Assembly (NCBI GenBank): GCA_025024175.1
Contig: QCXZ01000041.1
Coordinates: 37,939,786 to 38,003,785 of the forward strand
Length of the DNA: 64,000 nucleotides
Source of the DNA: Rhyzopertha dominica
Taxonomy: Eukaryota; Arthropoda; Insecta; Coleoptera; Bostrichidae
Reading direction: 5' to 3'
Position numbers and translations under genes: made by a program. This document shows positions 22,976 to 34,652 of the stretch, in pieces (position 1 is the stretch's first letter; each line of letters begins with the position of its first letter). Under the pieces are notes generated by a model. It made no database searches, had not been told where the DNA came from, and was given only the letters and a program-made list of their open reading frames with translations.

Positions 22976-25089
22976 TAGTATACTTCTAAATGTCTAAGCG
23001 TGCAGTCTACACTGTAGGTACGATGTAATTTACCCAATTCACTGACCTGTAGACGGCCTACGGGTCAGTGAATTCATATATACATACAGAGATATAGGAA
23101 TTAACAACACTTTTCGCAGTATAACAGTATGCTTTGAAAATGTTGTAAATTTTTGCTAAAAGGTAAAAGTGAATATGCATTTCCTTTGAAAATAATTTTT
23201 GGTTGTAGTTCGCAAAAATCCAAAAGTGTTCTTCATTTTTTAACAGTTATGGATTAATAAAAAAATACGTTCACTTGGTACATCCTGCATTTAAGACTGA
23301 TGACAACCACATATCCAGGCAAATCCTACATACACTTTACGCATTTTGCATAACGCAGATAACGTGGTATCTGCCGGGAAGTGTAGATGTCTTCCTCTCC
23401 GTTGCTTAGTCACAACGGTCAACATAACGTTGTCGGTGCATAAATGTTTTGTTAACAAAGAAGTGCGTTATCAGATTCATTGGATGAACTACAACTACAA
23501 TGGGTGAGCTGAATTACAGTGATTACAAATCACAATTTAGAAATGAATAGAGAAATTTAGAGGTTCTATATTAGTTCATTAATAATCGTATAATAAGAAA
23601 CTCCTAAAGTTGAAAGAATTGTACACGATCATTAGTTGATAGTACAACACATATGTTAGAGCAATTATAGTTTTTGTGAGTAGTTATTGGTATCATGTTT
23701 GTTTATGTGCAATGTCAACACCTGTAGCAGCCTTTTAATCGGAAAAATTAAAGATATATTTAGATACAACAAATGAAAAAAAAGGCATGAGGTCACAATA
23801 ATAATTTGTCTCCTGGAATAGCAATAACAAGTTAACAGTATTAACAAATAACCATTCGCAATGCGACTGGTTTGACATGTGAAGGATTTTATTAAAAATG
23901 ATGTTTTGTATATCTCAAAATAATTTAGCTCGTGCACATTATCTAAACATAACTTCCGCATAGATATTACTGTTTAGTATTTACTGTCATATTTTTAACC
24001 GATAAGTGACAGATGAATACAGTAACAATTTCTTGGGCTGTAGAAACGGATTCCTCTAAAATCAAGGAGAAGACCCAATGTTAAAAATTAAAAAAAAATG
24101 TACTCACTAAGGAGATTGCGTAAAATAACAAAAACCTGGGGGATAATAAAACTAGTGGGGCTGGTAAACTGCTCGCGTTATCTTAAGCGAAAAATTATAC
24201 ACTGTACACAAAAGTTAAGTCCAGAAATGTACTGGGCGATAAAGGTACGGACAAGAACCTACTTAAACAGATCAAAACGTTATGGGAAGTTTGACATGGC
24301 GTATTCTGCGCGCCCATCATACTGATAACCAAAAAGGACCTATCCTGACCTGACAGAGATCAGAGGCATAATATTTATTCATCATACCGGGTACGTTACC
24401 GGGAACACGTTATAGTACGTTAAGTAGTAAGAACAGTAAGGACAGACACCGATCGACGACAGTGTTAGAGGAGAAGAGTAAACTCCTTACTGTTCAAGAT
24501 GCTTAAACCATTGTTTGTACGACCGTTATATAAATCAAAGGCGTTAACTAAGAAAATATCCCGAAGATGTTAAAATTATTTTGGTTTCGTGTCTCGTATT
24601 CACTCCGTGCGTTTGCTTTGTGTAGAACTTTGGCGGTTAAAAATAAAAATACTGGCAGACTGATCTTCATGAACACCAAAGAACTACAATGCAAAATCAA
24701 TTATTTATTAAAATTTAGTGACACTATACTGAAATTAATTATTGTATATAGCATTCTTATACTTACGTAATTCATTTTGTTTGAAATATCATGGCAGTAT
24801 GTCAAAATAAGTCATAATTTATTTTTTTATTTTAAGGTTATTGATACAAAATTCCCAATAATTAATTATTAAAACCGGCTACAAAAAATTGCCATAACTT
24901 TTCCTGAGAAACCTATTTCCTTCGTGGGAACGTGGAACCTTTGAGCTGCTACTGGAAACCGCCAATACTTCTGACTAATATTGTTACCAGTGTTTTTGCA
25001 ATAATTATCTACACATTTCATTTATTATTTGATAATTTTGTTTGTAAATTCATTTTTAAACGTTATGATATTTTGTTAAACGCGTGAGT
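22976..25089. other. Intergenic with two small inverted repeats
   Basis: There is no gene. A 39-bp near-perfect hairpin lies at 23036-23074. A 12-bp inverted repeat, GAACAGTAAGGA, lies at 24432-24443 and 24484-24495 with a 40-base loop. The frames at 23665-23961 and 24098-24325 show no recognisable motif. Confidence 0.5.
23036..23074. repeat. 39-bp hairpin
   Basis: The left arm AATTCACTGACCTGTAG and the right arm CTACGGGTCAGTGAATT pair at 16 of 17 positions around the loop ACGGC. The function is unknown. Confidence 0.8.
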
Positions 25090-26050
25090 ATGACCATGAA
25101 TAATTCAGATATTGAAGAGGCCTAGGGTACAAAATATTCTTCAGTGTTTCCTGAAAAATCTAAATACCGTTACGAAAAGACATATAATAATTTCAAAAAG
25201 TGGTTTAAACAGAATTATAGGAAGGGCGTAAATAAAAATTCTTGTTGGCAAACTGTGTGCAAACAAATCGAAAATTAATATCATCTGACAGTTTATGGGA
25301 TGAAAATTCTACCCTAAAAACAACTTAGATGATTCTATTGGTATTTCAAAATTTTTTTCGCTGATTGCATTTCTTAAGAGAAAAAAAAGTCTAAAAGAGC
25401 TAGTGTTTTTACCAGAGAAGAAATAACCAGATTTTTAACAGAACCACAAGGCTAAACATTTCTGATTTATAAGGTACGTTAATATTTCTTAGTAGTAAAA
25501 CTTAAATCCGATTTCTAAGCATTTGTAGGTTGCAATGATATTAGGCGTTTCAGCACCTTGTAGAATGGAAGATCTGTATAATAGGCGCATTCAAGATATC
25601 GACTATCATGATCATATATGATAGTGAAAATTCCGAATACCAAAAAGCATGTGCAATGCTCATTTACTGTTACAAATAAAAAGGTTGGATGAGTTTATTA
25701 TTTGCAAATAATTCAAAATTATATATAAAGCTTCTATCAATTCATACGAAACTTTCTCATTTGTTTTTAACTGTAGTAATGGCAATCATAATCAGGTGAT
25801 GGGTAAAAATAGAGTATTTAAAATTGTAAGATGTTATACTGGTCTATACTTTTAGGAAATAAAGGTGTAGATATTTTAGGGCTAAAAAGACACGGTGGTT
25901 GGAAATCTTCAGCTGTTGCTGAAAGCCATGTGCAGGATTCCATTCACAATAAATTCGAATTTCCTGAATAAAAATTACACAATGATAAGATATTCGCCAA
26001 CATTGTTTCGGGTTCTGCTGCCTCGCATTCTGCACTTTTTCTGTCAATAC
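25090..26050 (+). pseudogene. Decayed Crypton-like tyrosine recombinase
   Basis: Two in-frame ATGs (25090, 25096) open a region whose blocks match insect Crypton-type tyrosine recombinases of the phage-integrase fold. The N-terminal SAM-like part gives FPEKSKYRYEKTYNNFKKW, then SLKELVFLPEKK. The catalytic domain starts with SAPCRMEDLYNR (first catalytic Arg) and IVKIPNTKKH near 25625. It ends with LGLKRHGGWKSSAVAESHV (catalytic H/W position) near 25870-25940. The HxFRR block expected between these is missing, apparently deleted near 25850, and several stops are present. It ends against a (TA)n repeat. Similarity to the domesticated ZMYM/KCTD1-type Crypton descendants is possible, but the decay argues for a mobile-element relic. 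Confidence 0.7.
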
Positions 26051-26055
26051 GCTTA

Positions 26056-26059
<4 letters not shown>

Positions 26060-26124
<65 letters not shown>
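26060..26124. repeat. (TA)n microsatellite
   Basis: An uninterrupted TA dinucleotide run of about 65 bp, directly after the recombinase relic. Confidence 0.95.
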
Positions 26125-26129
<5 letters not shown>

Positions 26130-28690
26130 GAATATATTAATTATTGTAAATATAACATACTGTTCGAAAAACTAAGTACGGAAAACAATCGCAAATAGCA
26201 TGGTCATACAAAAAAATCACATAAGTCTCATCGAAATATATACATTACAATCAACATTCAAAATCCTCTAAAAAGTAAACACTTGAATTAAGATGGCTAC
26301 TCTGAGCTATCTTAAATTGTGAGGTAACCAAGTCTAATAACTTTCGTAAATGGGGTGCCCGTGGAAAACGCATATTCATGCTCGTCGTTTTGTAATTATT
26401 CGTTTGTTGATGACTTCCTCAGGCTTCCTCCTAAGCTTCTTCTAGCGAAGAATGCCCATTTAAGTCATAAACAGTAAGTAACTTATACTAAAAAAGGTCT
26501 TTACAATTGTTTGCATAATAGCGGTTAACAAAGTAGTATTTCCTTACGGCGTTATCGGCCTCCTCGGAAATTTGGAGCTTTATCTGCAAAAGTCAGTGAA
26601 TATCATCTGTTATGTAAGTTGTCGTTCTATTTTGTGGATTATTCTTTCTTTCAGGACATGTTTACTGTTGTAATGTTGTAATGTAATGTAATGTAATGTA
26701 ATGTAATGTTGCCCGTAGCAACCACCACTATATTGGCCGCAGTGTTCATGTGCTGTGTTCACAATTGCCACATCAAATACGCATGTTCAGGTAGTTTCGG
26801 CGGTGTTTAGATTTTAAATGACTGAAAAATCGTGTTTACAAAGTGGATGAGTGTTTTGCTGTTGGAAATTTTGACTCAATAAAGGTAAGTCATGTTTTGT
26901 TTATATGTTCCATGTTGAAAAGTAGGTGTTGTGCTTGCCATGTTTGTTTCCAGAGTTGTAGATTTATCAATGTTAAGAATCTTTCGCGGACGTTGTAGCA
27001 GAACGAATTAATTCCTGGAGGTCCTCAGATTTAGTCAGTCCTTTCTTTTGGACTTGTCAAAGTTGAAATATGACATCCGCGTTTTAAGACGTTCGGAAAG
27101 AGTCATCTGCGCTACACATTTGGGTTTTTTGTCATATTCATGCAGTTTCGAAAAAGTATAGACCCTTTGCTATTGTGATTAAATGGCAGTTGTGTAAAGT
27201 CCCCTTTGTCGTTAAAGAAAGCGTGACGAATTTTATGAGCTCCAAGCCGTGGACAGTTTCGGTCGCCTTCTAAGAACGGTCCCCGTAAATGACCATGTGC
27301 GGGAACAAAGCAACGGACTTTTTATGGTTTCAAGATGCTAGGGCTAACTTTCACAACATCAAGTTAATATTGTAAAAATTCATATTTTGATTAACTTTTA
27401 ATAAAGTATTCTGCTAATCTCTTCCGAATCTAGCGAGAGCCGAGTCTGGCAATAATGTAAATTTAAAGGTAGTAGGTACCTATGCGAGCTGTGTGGAAAC
27501 TTACCTGAAAGGTTGATTCCGAAGGCGTAATTAGAATTGTATAAGGTAGAGAACGCTGGAAGTTACCGTGGTAGGTTTTCTTTCGCCGCCAACTGCGAGG
27601 GTAATTTCTAGAAGAGAGCGTTCGGAAGACCACGGAGCTAATTGTAAGGAATTAAAATTAAGATTAAAATATTTTTTAACCAGTATTTTGACCCCTAAGA
27701 GTTAGGTGGCCCAAACTGCAATCTCGTAGAAAAGGAAAAATCTAAGGGATAGAACATTTTTAGTCGCTCGGGCGGGGTGTCACAGACCAATCGAGAGGGT
27801 TGCTCTGTACCACTCCCGCTTGGAAATTTCGTAAATAAGTGTCAAACTGGTTAAGTGACTTAACCATTTTCGGCCTTAAAGTTAAGACACCTCCTATTGT
27901 TAAAGTTTATTTAAGCTCGAACGCTTCATTTCAAAAGTAATTCTCTTCTTGCTCAACTTATGTGCGTGTTAGCTCATATTGCAGTTGAATCAATTTCGCG
28001 AACGTTAAAGGTGTTTTGGTGTTATCGTGGTTTAGAGGCAATCAGTCGGTTATTTCAAATCACTGCTTGATTCAGAATCCATGTAATTTGGAGTTTCAAA
28101 ATTTAGTGTTATAAAGTCATCACGAAGAGGTGACAGTGCTCTTCTCGAAATTGAAGTTTGATGCCTTTAGTAGTTCTTTAAACCAGTTGGTTAATTCATA
28201 GCTAAACCATTCAAAATTTAAGTGCTCATTGTAAATGTTTGCTTTTGTTGACTTTTGTTCTGTTTTCCATAATTTACCTAGTTTTATAAATACATTAGCT
28301 CCGAAACTTTGAAAGAGCATTTTTATTACGTTCATTCCCGACACCTCCGGATTAAATAGTGCGAAGTGATAGTTGGTGACATTTCATATAATTGGGATTA
28401 CCAGAGCGCGGGTCCAGAGAGTCGACCAAAAGGTAGGTGATCCAATTAAGTAGTCTTGAGAAGATTATGTCGCGATGTAACTTTACGAGAATTTATGGGT
28501 TAGGATAACGCTGATCACTAATTTAGTTAGAATAACGTTGTGGGGTTTCGCTATCATTTTCTCCCGTTTAAATGGCAAAATCGTCACAATTATTGCAAGT
28601 GTTAATTGTTAAGTAAGTGATGAATTAGAGACGTCTTTCTGGCCAACTCTGACGTCGTGTGGAAGTAAATACTTTCGATATTAAAATCCT
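26125..28690. other. Intergenic, no gene recognised
   Basis: It contains a TGTAA pentanucleotide run (26669-26709). The region 27060-27330 reads as a fairly long protein-like stretch on the minus strand, but I recognise no family. The 74-codon minus-strand frame at 28120-28344 is likewise unassigned. Confidence 0.45.
26669..26709. repeat. (TGTAA)n microsatellite
   Basis: About seven TGTAA units with one interruption (TGTTG). Confidence 0.85.
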
Positions 28691-28691
28691 G

Positions 28692-30440
28692 TGCCAAATT
28701 GGCACTATTCCTCTTAAACCAGTACCAACGAACCCATTTGAGTAAATTCTGTCGTGTACATAAAAATGCGCACCGTTACATTGGTGCCAAAATCAAGTAC
28801 TGTTACAGCGTTCACAATTACCCCAAAGAAAAAAGCTACTGGGTTAATTGTGAACACTTGATAGGGGTAAATTGTAAACGTGTACATTTACTATATTTAA
28901 TGCATTTCTGCTCACTACAATAAGTATTTTGTTTTAGAATGCCCAGAAATTAAAAGAAGAAGACAGTTGGCCCGTCGTATAGTCTAGAAGATCTGGCGAG
29001 GGCTGTGGCAGATGTTGAAAACAAGAACAAAACTTTTCGCCAAACCGAAGACTTTTACGGCGTACCCAAAGCTGTTATTTATCACAGAATTAAAGGGCGC
29101 AAAATCAGTGCTGATAAAATGGGGGCCGGGAGAGCTCCATGTCTTCCCCCTGAAGTTGCAGTAGAACTTGAAAATTGCATCAAGGCGAAATCACGAATGG
29201 GATGCCCTTGTACAAAAGATGATGTTAAGAATATTGTAGCGGAATATGTTACGGCACATAACTTGAAAACTTTTATGAATGGGATTCCAGGGAACGATTG
29301 GTACTATGGCTTTATGAAAAGGCACCCAACATTGTCCTTTAAAAACCAGAACATCTTCAAAAATCTCGTTTTGATGCAAGGAAGCCAGCAAGAATAGGGG
29401 TAAACCGGGGAAACGTAAGATTATAGGGACAAAAATCTAAAAAAAAATATTGATAGTGGGGATGCTGATCAACACGAATTATTTGCGGAAAATACGAGCC
29501 CCCAAAACATATCTGACAAGTGAAATACTTCAGGCAAAATTCAAAACAAAAGGAAGAAAACTAGTCATGAGATTGATGATGACGATGAAGATTACGCAAT
29601 GGAAACAGAAATGTGCGAAGATGGCTCAGACGATGATTTAGAAAACTATTCTGAAACCATGCGTATAGAAGCAATACCCGAAGTTGTTTATGAAACACCT
29701 GTCTGGTCAAATATTTCTTTTAGTGGAACCAAATTCATTACGCATACGTCTGTCGCGTACTAGAAGTTGACGATGACGAAGGCGAAATTATTGTACAGGG
29801 TAACACAAAACGCAACAGTTTGGCTACTGAATTTTCCATAATTCCTAAGGTTATATCAGCCATTTCATTGGAAACGATTGTTGCTATTTTACCTGACCCA
29901 GAGAGTAAACAGGAAAATGGGGAGGCGTTTAGTGTTTTTACGGTCGGGTTGCTGTACATGAAAAATAATAATATATAAGCACTTATATATTTGTGTTATA
30001 CACTAGTTTTTTTATATAAATAATATATTAATAAACATTAAAAAACGATCTACTTTTTGTTTTTTTCTAAACAATTACTATTCAATTGGGGTAATTGTAA
30101 GCATGAATATTTTGGTGAAAATTTGCACTGCATATTTTTAAATGTGATTTGTTCACATTTTCCCCTTAAATATTTACTTAGACGTTTATGGGACACAAAT
30201 AACTTGTTCACAATTACCCCCAAGTCGCGGGGTATTTGTAAACAATGAAAGGTTCATATTTTGATTTTTTATCTTTAAAATGAATTATGAAAATGTTTTA
30301 TTTATGCTTACATTTTATGTCCAGCATATAAAACTTAAACAAGATGTATTAAAGTTATACATTGCATGCCAGCAAATCGTTCAAAATTTACGAAACTTAA
30401 AAACTGTTCAAAAACAGTTTACAATTACCCCCACTTGACC
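28692..30440 (+). mobile_element. Pogo-like DNA transposon with reiterated subterminal motif
   Basis: A decayed transposase gene (28939-29978) is flanked on both sides by many copies of a GGGGTAATTGTGAAC-like motif in both orientations. They lie at about 28810, 28841, 28865, 30088, 30149, 30206, 30229 and 30417. This is the layout of transposase-binding subterminal repeats. I could not define the terminal inverted repeats, so the limits are approximate. Confidence 0.6.
28939..29978 (+). pseudogene. Pogo/Pipsqueak-HTH transposase lacking its DDE domain
   Basis: An ATG at 28939 opens MPRN then a stop (TAA, 28951). The same frame continues KKKTVGPSYSLEDLA into a Psq-type helix-turn-helix (NKTFRQTEDFYGVPKAVIYH) and a CENP-B-type HTH (LPPEVAVELENCIKAK through NDWYYGFMKRHPTLS), closing at 29397. 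An acidic tract (SHEIDDDDEDYAMETE) follows in shifted frames. A C-terminal block, YVCRVLEVDDDEGEIIVQG, ends at a TAA at 29978. In pogo relatives a DDE nuclease core of roughly 200 residues lies between the second HTH and this tail, and here it is absent. The protein would bind DNA but not cut it, and the early stop plus shifts make even that doubtful. Confidence 0.75.
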
Positions 30441-30669
30441 CTATTATGTCAAGAAACAACATGTACGATACGAACCTAAAACAGGTGGTATTCCATCAGT
30501 CAGTGGACTACAAGATAACGATTCTATCGAGTTTTGCATGAGTGTAACTCTTCTCACAACGTTTTTTGATTTGTGATACAGTGTAATCTACATTTTGTGG
30601 AAAAGCTAGATGGAACCACCGTCATCACAATCTTCTCGGCATTTTTGAACTTATAATGAACTAGAGCTG

Positions 30670-31485
30670 NCGTAGTGATGGACAAAATATTGTGGGAACT
30701 ACCAACGTCAACAAAATTAAATTAGGGTACTGGAAAATAAAGCTGAAAAAGCTGACAGAATGTGCATTTGCAGATGACCTAATGATCTGTGCAAAAAACA
30801 AAGAGAAGTTACAGCAGAAAGAAGAGTTGTGAGAGAAAGAATTAACAATACGTAAAATGTCACTTAATACGGACAAAACAACAATATTCATAAGAAATGA
30901 GGACAAAAGAGTAGACATGATAATAAATAGAAAACAAACTAACATTTAAAAAGTTTGAAGTAAGTAAGAGTTACAATAGAAAGCAATGGAAGAATGGATT
31001 AAGAAGTAAATAAAAGAGTCATAAATACAATAAAGTTGCAGCTCTCGACAAAACAGACGTTAATAAGTGAAAAAGAAAGAAGCAAGAAGACTAAAAGAGC
31101 GGGATACAAGACATATTAAATATATAAAAATAAATTAAATAAAAAATAATATAAACTAGAATGGACAAAAAACGAAACGACAAAATTAGACAACAACTTG
31201 AAGTAGAGCTGATTAAATAAACTTAAAAAAAAAAGAAATTAAAGTGGTTTGGGATTGGGTGAGAATTAATGAGGAAAGACCAGCAAAACAAAAATGGGAG
31301 GTAAAAGTACAAGGAAGAAAAAGAAGAGGAAGACCACAGCAGACAAGCAACATAACAGTGAAAGAGGCGTTGAAGAGGGGAAACCTCACCTAGGAAAAAG
31401 CTAGAAAGGTAGCAAAGGACAGTACTATGTAGGAAAAAATAGTGCACCGAAAAGACAGTAAATGAGAGACACTTCATACCGTTAC
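30670..31485 (+). pseudogene. LINE reverse-transcriptase fragment
   Basis: Motifs run in order across frames. VVMDKILWE is followed by the catalytic block AFADDLMICAKNKEKL (30765-30812), SLNTDKTTIF (thumb side), INTIKLQLSTKQTLIS near 31020-31070, and a C-terminal block, KWEVKVQGRKRRGRPQQT near 31290-31345, ending in KIVHRKDSK. This is the C-terminal two-thirds of a non-LTR reverse transcriptase. The endonuclease and the first half are missing and the frame is broken, so it is a 5'-truncated dead copy, as is usual for LINEs. Confidence 0.75.
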
Positions 31486-31840
31486 AAATGAGTACAGTAT
31501 TTTACTGGAGAAATTATTTTATATAACGTTTTCACAATGATTTTTTTGCTTGATTGTGTTTACTTTCTTTGATGCACAAATTATTATGTGGTTATTAAAA
31601 AAAGATTAAATAAAAAATATAGGAACAAAAAATATCAATTATTAAATTAAGCGCAGACCATAAATATCACATTAGTTTACTTTTGTTTAAATTTTGAATT
31701 ATCTGGGAATTATGTGGAATTATTTTTAATTATTTGGAAATATTTCAGAATTATCAGTATAAATGGAGTTATGGTGTACAAAATTATGAACAGCCGTATA
31801 CCCCTCAACCTAAAAAAGGACAAATATTTGAGTTGATGAT
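31486..31840. other. AT-rich gap before the ABCG promoter region
   Basis: No feature seen beyond poly-A-like and AT-rich text that may include the 3' tail of the preceding LINE fragment. Confidence 0.4.
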
Positions 31841-31843
31841 ATA

Positions 31844-32205
31844 ATGCCCAAAGCACGCAATGCCCGCAAGATAACGACTGAAAATCTTGACCGGGAGTCC
31901 TTCACCCCCCGTTGGACAGCCGCAGCTGCAAAAGACCAAGTGCAACTGGATATCTTCAGCTCCGCCTCCGTGCCAACCTTGGCTGAATCAGCGAGTACAA
32001 AACGCCGCCGTTGCGATAAACAAATTGCATCCGCCGAAATCGCGAACACCCGGTACACAAAACAATGCCGCTCCTGAACTTTAGTCGCGGTCCAATCTCC
32101 TTCTCCTCAATAATCTATATAAGTCCTGTCAGTTCGAGTTATTTGTTCGAACGCCGCGATACGTTACATCGTCCAGTCGCCGCATGAAACAAAACACGCG
32201 CGACC
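31844..32205 (+). promoter_or_regulatory. CpG-rich 5' region of the ABCG gene
   Basis: Base composition changes sharply from AT-rich to GC- and CpG-rich at about 31845 and stays so into exon 1. The block is open in several frames on both strands (for example a 77-codon frame at 31844-32077), which is expected of GC-rich DNA and is not taken as a gene. TATATAAG lies at 32116-32123 and an insect initiator-like TCAGTT at 32129-32134. Their spacing (about 15 bases) is too short for a textbook TATA-initiator pair, so the start site is uncertain. Confidence 0.45.
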
Positions 32206-32422
32206 ATGGAAACTGTAATGTACGAAGCCGCAAATGGGACTGCGGGCATCGAGCTCAGGTCCAGTGTGAGTGAAAACGGTTTTGCGAAACCTAGTGAAGA
32301 ACGCGAGGACAACGGAGATGTTAGCTGCGAGGTCCAGGGCTTCAGCAGGTTGCCCCCGAGACAACCGGTGGACATACAGTTCGAGAACATCACCTACACG
32401 GCTTCGTTGGGATTCCGAAAAG
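32206..32422 (+). CDS. ABCG exon 1 (start codon)
   Basis: The ATG has a good context (CGACCATGG) and follows the CpG-rich block. It encodes residues 1-72 plus one base: a polar N-terminal leader, then [18 protein letters not shown], the first strand of the nucleotide-binding domain. The donor is AG|GTTGGT in phase 1. Reading through the donor would stay open to 32718, but family similarity ends at the splice site. Confidence 0.9.
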
Positions 32423-34608
32423 GTTGGTTACTGCAATTCTACTTAGAGATAATGTGGACGACTTATTGTTTCGATACATTATTGTACGGAGATAAAGGCC
32501 TTTGTGCAATGGAAAACCCATCTAGATCTATTTGCTTATCTTTATTATTGAAATTGTACAGGAAAACTCATTTATCATTCTCCTCGTACCTCCCATTTCT
32601 TCATATATTGAGGAGTCTTCCAGTCAATTGCAGAAAGAGCCAACAGAGTAACTTGTTTTTACCAGTACTAAATTTGTTTACAAAATATACAATAAACCAT
32701 AAAGATCATCAACGATAAAGATAAACTTATAACTTAGTATCACAATGTAGATTGATATCAATTCTTAATTGCTTAAACCAACACATGATCGAATTCTGTA
32801 AATATGCAAATCGATTAGTGCATTTATATAAATAACTTCTTAACTTTATAACCGTCAGCTCGAAATTCACCGTCACCCGTTACCCCAAATGTTGATAATG
32901 TCGGTATATCGTTATCGATTTGATTTACATATTCCTCACGGAAACGAGTAGTACCGTTCATCAATTGCAAAATTTCATAGAAATAAACAAGTAATGCCAT
33001 TAAACGATAACAATTTCACTTGCTTTCAGATATGACGTAAGTAACTAACGATCAGAGATATCAATCTGTACTTTGGACTACCTTTCATCTTACAAATGTT
33101 CATTCCGACGAAAGCACTAAGCGTCGTTGTGCAATATTGCCCCCAAGTTTTATTTTAATCAATCTTGCTATGAAATAAATAATAAGACGCACAAAGGCTA
33201 TTGGCATTATTGACGATTCGTCCTTCTATCGGTTTCCTGATTAGATAACCAAGAATGAACTTGCCTGAATCGCTTGTATCGCAAATTTGAACTGACCGCT
33301 TGTGTCCTAAGCCAAATTTCCCAAGGACTTTTCAAGAACAACGAAGATAACGTAATAGCAAAGTTAGCTATTTTAAAAGTAGCGACTTTTGTAGATTAAG
33401 ATATGCAAAGCTGGTAAAAGCTTGTCAAAATGAAATGAAAACAACAGAAAAACATTCATTTGACGGAATAAAGCTTTTTAGTTAGTATGGATAAAGTAAT
33501 CTTATACAATTAAAAGAAAACATTTTTGTATAATAAGATGCAGTCTTGCTACGTTTTACTTAAAAATAATGGTATGACATTTTCACAATTGGTTTGTTGT
33601 GTTTCTTACGGATTCACCTTCTCTTTATGTTTACATATATGTTTCAAAAAATATCTTCTAAATGTTCTCCTCTAGGAACGATACTGATACGTGCGTTTTT
33701 AACAACGGTGTTGTTACATGTAAATAAGAGCCGGAGAAAATTCCGCTACGGATTTTTTTTTAATTTCGTGTATGCAACACTTTACCATACAAAATTTTAT
33801 TTATTATCAATTGAGTTACAGTTCTTTGCCATTTTAACTCTTTTTCACACCACCACAAAGTAAACAGCGTAATATATGGATTGCGGTTTAACGCTTTTTT
33901 TATTTTTAATTTAATTTTCCGCCTTCACAACCTCCGGATGGATCAGATGTGTTCACATTCGTTGTTGTATTGCTTGGTTGTACAGCGCTTTCCTCTTCTA
34001 TAGCTTCTTCTTCACAACCTCTTTCTATTCTTGGCCACATTTTGACAATTTTTTGAATTCTTTTTCGCAAGAATCTCTTTTGCAATGCTTTACAACTGCC
34101 TTTCTGTAGCTACATACTGATCTGCATTCTTCACTTTTACGTTTGCTGTACAAAAATTTGAGTAGTGAGTTCAGTTCATCCCCATGCTTCCTGATTTTAT
34201 AAACACCTCACCTAGGTTCGGAGTGAATGCTCTTGTGTTACTATTACTGTGGGTGGTTGTGAAGTGAAATTCAACCTACTTTTTATCGCCGGTCTGGTAA
34301 AATGTTGTTAATGAGAAAGATATACAAGGTGCTTCACAAGTGTTACTGAGCCTGACGGAATTGCGGTGTTATTTAAAAAAGAAATTGTGCTATAAAACTG
34401 TATTTATTAAAAGTCAAAAATTATGAAAATAATGAAGAAAGGTATGATTTTAATTTATAGTGAATGCAAAAAAAAATCTGCTGCTATCCGTTTAAACAGA
34501 TAACGTTTCCAAATAGGACACACAATTTCCAAGAAACTTGAATTAATTTTAATGGCAAGCTGGTTCCACTGAAAAAGTCAAATGAAAACAGCAAAAGGTT
34601 CTGATAAT

Positions 34609-34652
<44 letters not shown>

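Noticed and set aside
27060..27330. Minus-strand coding-like stretch (AHGHLRGPFLEGDRN...)
   Set aside because: No family is recognised and the frame breaks on both sides, so it is too weak to annotate as a gene.
32423..32718. Extension of ABCG exon 1 as a 170-residue protein
   Set aside because: Family similarity stops at the GT donor at 32423, and exon 2 joins in frame with an uninterrupted ABC domain.
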